Positions 61,149-64,000 of a stretch of DNA of 64,000 nt are shown piece by piece (position 1 is the stretch's first letter; each line of letters begins with the position of its first letter). The notes under the pieces are model-generated. The model did not search any database, had not been told where the DNA came from, and saw only the letters and a program-made list of their open reading frames with translations. The translations under genes and the position numbers were made by a program. This DNA comes from Altererythrobacter sp. KTW20L (GTDB taxonomy: Bacteria; Pseudomonadota; Alphaproteobacteria; Sphingomonadales; Sphingomonadaceae), in assembly GCF_023501975.1 (NCBI RefSeq), contig NZ_JAMFLH010000004.1, positions 58,501 to 122,500 on the forward strand. Direction: 5' to 3'.

Positions 61149-62629
61149 CGCGCCCGCTCCATCTCCAGCCATGCACCCACCTGCGGCAGCAGCGGGCGCA
61201 CCAGCTGCGCGGCCATGCGGCGCATGTCATCCAGTGCCGGGTGCTTCAGCGCGAACAGCGCCGCCACCCAGCCAATGCCGCCCGCCGCCACGGCCAGCAG
61301 CAGCATGGGAAAGGTAATCTCTTGCGGCCCCTGCCACAGCATATAGGTGAGGCCGAGCGGGGCCAGGGCCGCCACGCTCACGCCCAGGCTCTTGCCCAGG
61401 ATCGCCAGCCAGTCGGCCATGGCAAAGCCCACCAGGCCGCGCATGAAGCCGAGGTAGATCGCCATGAAGCACACAGCATAGACCAGCCGCGATGCCGCCG
61501 CGCCCCAGGCCCCGGCCCACAGCGACCCGACTACCAGCAATGCGATCGACAGGATCGTCTCGAGAATGTTGAGCACCAGCAGGCGGTTCATCCGGCCCAG
61601 CAGGATCGGCAGTTCGCTCACCAGTGGCAGCGACATCATCAGCGCCGCCTGCAACGCGATCAGCGTCAGCAGCGGGGCGGTGTCGATCCACACCTCGCCA
61701 TAGAGCAGGTTGACCAGCGGCCAGGCGGCCAGCGCCAGCCCGGCCATGCCCGGCCAGACGACAGCGGTGTAACCCGCCACCACGCGCAGGTAGGCCGGCG
61801 CCAGCGGCTGGCCCGAATCGCGGATGCGGGCAAAGGCCGGATAGAACACCCCGCCGATGGCCCCGGCGATCAGGCTGCGGAACTGTTCGGCCAGGCTGGA
61901 GGCGCGGCTGAACAGGCCGACGGCGAACAGGTCCACCAGCCGCCCCACGATCAGGTCGGGCGAGCGGGAGCCAAGCGCGCCGGTCATGTAGAGGGTCGAG
62001 GCCTTGCCGCCGAAAGTCAGCACCGGCCGCAGGCCGTCCAGCCGCAGCGGAAAGGTCCTGGCTGGTTGCAGCACTTGCGCGATCAGGCCCTTGGCCAGCC
62101 CCGTCGCCAGTACCGCCCAGGCGAGCGCAAAGGCGCTGTAGCCCAGCCATGCCAGGGTCAGCGCCACTGTCGCATGGACCATGGCCCCGCCCACGTTGAC
62201 CGCGAAGTGCCCGGAAAACCGCATGGTCCGCGCCATCAGAGCCAGCGGCACGACCGACATCGGCAGGAACAGGTATGATCCGGCGATAATCACCAGCAAG
62301 GGCGCCAGTTGCGGCAGGCCATAGAATGCCGCCAGCGGCCAGGCGAGCGCCGCAATCGCGCCCACGATCAGCAGCGAGAAGATGAAGGCGACCGAAGAAC
62401 AGCGGTTCACCTCGTCAGCCGACAGGTCGGGCAGGCCGGAGATATAGCGCGACAGGCCGAAGTCCTGCAGCACGGCCACCAGCATGGCGGCGGCGAGCGC
62501 GATGGAGAACAGGCCGACTTCGTCCGGCGCCAGGAAGAACCGGCTGATGATGACAGACGTGGCGAACTGGATCACGAAGGCGCCGTACTGGCTGGCCATG
62601 GCCCAAACCGCCGCGCTGCGCACGCTCAT
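61145..62629 (-). CDS. Oligosaccharide flippase (Wzx/MATE-like)
   Basis: A 494-residue membrane protein with about 14 hydrophobic segments, of the polysaccharide-flippase type of the MOP superfamily. The start MSVRSAAVWAMASQYG matches the usual Wzx beginning; the frame's upstream extension is a shadow. Landmarks are SRFFLAPDEVGLFSI and GLFSRASSLAEQ. It should flip lipid-linked glycans made with the neighbouring glycosyltransferases. Confidence 0.87.
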   Translation of the reverse strand: MSVRSAAVWAMASQYGAFVIQFATSVIISRFFLAPDEVGLFSIALAAAMLVAVLQDFGLSRYISGLPDLSADEVNRCSSVAFIFSLLIVGAIAALAWPLAAFYGLPQLAPLLVIIAGSYLFLPMSVVPLALMARTMRFSGHFAVNVGGAMVHATVALTLAWLGYSAFALAWAVLATGLAKGLIAQVLQPARTFPLRLDGLRPVLTFGGKASTLYMTGALGSRSPDLIVGRLVDLFAVGLFSRASSLAEQFRSLIAGAIGGVFYPAFARIRDSGQPLAPAYLRVVAGYTAVVWPGMAGLALAAWPLVNLLYGEVWIDTAPLLTLIALQAALMMSLPLVSELPILLGRMNRLLVLNILETILSIALLVVGSLWAGAWGAAASRLVYAVCFMAIYLGFMRGLVGFAMADWLAILGKSLGVSVAALAPLGLTYMLWQGPQEITFPMLLLAVAAGGIGWVAALFALKHPALDDMRRMAAQLVRPLLPQVGAWLEMERAR

Positions 62630-62711
62630 GGCGGCAGGCTCACGTGTGAACGGCGGCGCTGTCGGTGAGGCCGGGGGCAGGGGGGGCAGGCCCGTGGTCA
62701 AGCGGCGGGCC

Positions 62712-63767
62712 TCAGCTCGTCGCCAAGGCGGTAGCCAGCGTGGACGAGAGCCGCAGGGCGCGACCCGGCTCACCCAGCTTGGCCAGCCGCGCCACGGTGC
62801 GCCACAGGCCCTTGCGGCAACCACCGCTTCGCACATGGTCGAGCATGATCTCGAAGCCCTCGTCGCGCAGGGCCACTGGCGAGTGGAGGATGCCATGCGT
62901 CACCGCGGCGCGCACGCGGGCGGAAACCCCCGTTTCACCGAAGAAGGCATCCAGCGCGTCGATCGGCGGCAGGCTGGTAGCATCGGCGGTGGGATCGGCC
63001 TTGCCGGCATCGCGCATCCGCCATGCCTCATAGGCGATGGCCGCGCCGATCTGCTGTTCGGTCGCGTGGCGTTTGGACACCTGGCCGGCATAGTGGCGAT
63101 AGCGGATCAGTCGTTCGGGCAGGTTGGCCATCTTCGTCACTGACGCCAGCCGCAGCCACAGGTCCAGATCCTCGCAATGGCGGAAGGCGGCATGATAGCC
63201 GCCCTGCTGCAGCACGATGTCGCGCCGGTACATCACCGCCGGGTGGCACAACAGCGGGCCGCCGTGGCGGATATTATGAAGGAACTCCTCGTGGGTGACG
63301 GGGTGGTCATAGCCCATGGTCACATAGGGGCCGCCATCCTCGCTCATGTCGCGGCTCCAGCTGCCGATCACGCCATGGTCGGGCCGGTCGGCCAGGAACT
63401 GCATCTGCTTGGCGAAGCGATCGGGATGGGCGATGTCGTCGGCATCCATGCGCGCGACGATGGGGGCGCGGGCCTCGGCCAGCAGCTGGTTGAGGCTGGA
63501 GACAAGACCCCGGTTCTCGCGGATGATCGGGCGGATGCGCGAATCCTTGGCGGCATAGGCCTGGATGATGGCGGCAGTGCCATCGGTCGATCCGTCGTCG
63601 AGAATCAGGAACTCGAACTCGCCGAAAGTCTGCGCACGGATGCTGTCGATCGCCTCGGCCAGGAAGCGCTCGCCATTATAGACGCTCATCGCCACGCTCA
63701 AAGGCGGGGGAGAGCCGGGTGTCCTGTCGATCGCGCCTCTATCCTGCACGGCCTCTATCCTTGTCAT
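62712..63767 (-). CDS. Glycosyltransferase family 2
   Basis: A 351-residue GT2 with SVAMSVYNGERFLAEAIDSI, ILDDGSTDGTA (first Asp motif) and RMDADDIAHPDRF (DxD). The catalytic part ends near LWLRLAS, followed by a helical tail. First gene of the polysaccharide group on the minus strand. Sugar unknown. Confidence 0.92.
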   Translation of the reverse strand: MTRIEAVQDRGAIDRTPGSPPPLSVAMSVYNGERFLAEAIDSIRAQTFGEFEFLILDDGSTDGTAAIIQAYAAKDSRIRPIIRENRGLVSSLNQLLAEARAPIVARMDADDIAHPDRFAKQMQFLADRPDHGVIGSWSRDMSEDGGPYVTMGYDHPVTHEEFLHNIRHGGPLLCHPAVMYRRDIVLQQGGYHAAFRHCEDLDLWLRLASVTKMANLPERLIRYRHYAGQVSKRHATEQQIGAAIAYEAWRMRDAGKADPTADATSLPPIDALDAFFGETGVSARVRAAVTHGILHSPVALRDEGFEIMLDHVRSGGCRKGLWRTVARLAKLGEPGRALRLSSTLATALATS

Positions 63768-64000
63768 GCCTTGCGCCTAGCCCATCCGCGTAAACATCGG
63801 GTCAATGCGACAGGGGTAGGCTTGGAGCCCCCTTGCCCTGTGCGGGGTTAACGGGTGGTCAACCACGCGGCTGCGCGATTCGCCCGGCAATCGGGGCAGG
63901 ATGAATCGGATCCGGTGAATCGGACGCGGTGAATCGGCCATGGGTGAATCGCTCACGCACCCGCCGCGCCTCGCGCGCGCACGTGTATAAGGGAGCCGGT
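63768..64000. other. Intergenic region upstream of polysaccharide genes
   Basis: No credible gene within the last 233 bases. It holds the GANTC-rich tract (63877-63950) and probably the promoter of the minus-strand GT2 gene; a plus-strand gene may begin past the window. Confidence 0.5.
63877..63950. repeat. GANTC-rich tandem tract
   Basis: GANTC occurs at 63877, 63903, 63917, 63931 and 63946. The last four belong to repeats of TGAATCG(G) spaced 14, 14 and 15 bp. GANTC is the CcrM methylation target in alphaproteobacteria. Confidence 0.6.

Overview
The window looks like the chromosome of a GC-rich alphaproteobacterium, most likely a sphingomonad of the Erythrobacteraceae/Sphingomonadaceae type. 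This is inferred from the gene content: EipA/DUF1134, COQ9, a ubiquinol-cytochrome c chaperone, riboflavin RibD/RibE, HslVU, a TonB-receptor plus lipoprotein pair, and a chromosomal VirB cluster running into ppk-ppx. Clustered GANTC motifs (CcrM sites) at the right edge agree with this. No rRNA gene, CRISPR array or plasmid replication gene was seen.

Layout. 1-5.4 kb: the end of an aldehyde dehydrogenase, a zinc alcohol dehydrogenase and an alpha/beta hydrolase in one overlapping operon, then a small lipoprotein, a DksA/TraR zinc-finger protein, a carotenoid-oxygenase-family enzyme and a divergent SnoaL-like protein. This has the look of a small catabolic neighbourhood. 5.4-17 kb: one long minus-strand series: lytic transglycosylase, VirB2, B3, B4, B6, B9, B10, B11, ppk, ppx. 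The overlapping stops and starts suggest one transcript that joins a type IV secretion core to polyphosphate metabolism. VirB5, B7, B8 and the VirD4 coupling protein are not present locally. 17-23.2 kb: a periplasmic TPR protein, a surface lipoprotein plus TonB receptor, an atypical response regulator and tRNA-Ser(GCT). 23.4-34.1 kb: housekeeping genes: eipA, an aromatic aminotransferase, a six-gene minus-strand operon ending in ribD-ribE, ankyrin protein-coq9, feoAB behind a Fur-like box, and ssb.

34.2-49.4 kb is a genomic island inserted after ssb. It opens with three tyrosine recombinases and a small coiled-coil protein in one overlapping operon, which matches the published ginABCD signature of GInt islands. 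The cargo follows, then a gene-free right end. GTGTAACTAG repeats lie in opposite orientations at the two ends. The first cargo block (39.7-46.25 kb) is a tightly coupled five-gene operon with lower-GC codon use: a small GrpE-like protein, a divergent Hsp70 with an extra beta domain, an AAA+ ATPase, a single-pass membrane protein with an acidic linker, and a protein whose N-terminus resembles a J domain without HPD. I read it as a self-contained chaperone-like machine carried on a mobile element, and it is the best candidate here for an undescribed system. Next come a TcmP / three-Cys-motif (Gp37/Gp68) pair and an orphan 324-residue protein.

49.7-64 kb returns to host DNA: a membrane protein/HTH regulator pair behind tandem operators, a REP-like pair, yceD, a cytochrome bc1 chaperone, bamE, hslVU, a phytanoyl-CoA-dioxygenase-like gene, a merC-like gene behind a Zur-like palindrome, two small membrane proteins, a lipid-anchored c-type cytochrome, an Atm1-type ABC exporter, a double retropepsin-like protein, and a surface-polysaccharide group (GT92-like, flippase, GT2). 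The window ends in an intergenic region rich in GANTC sites.
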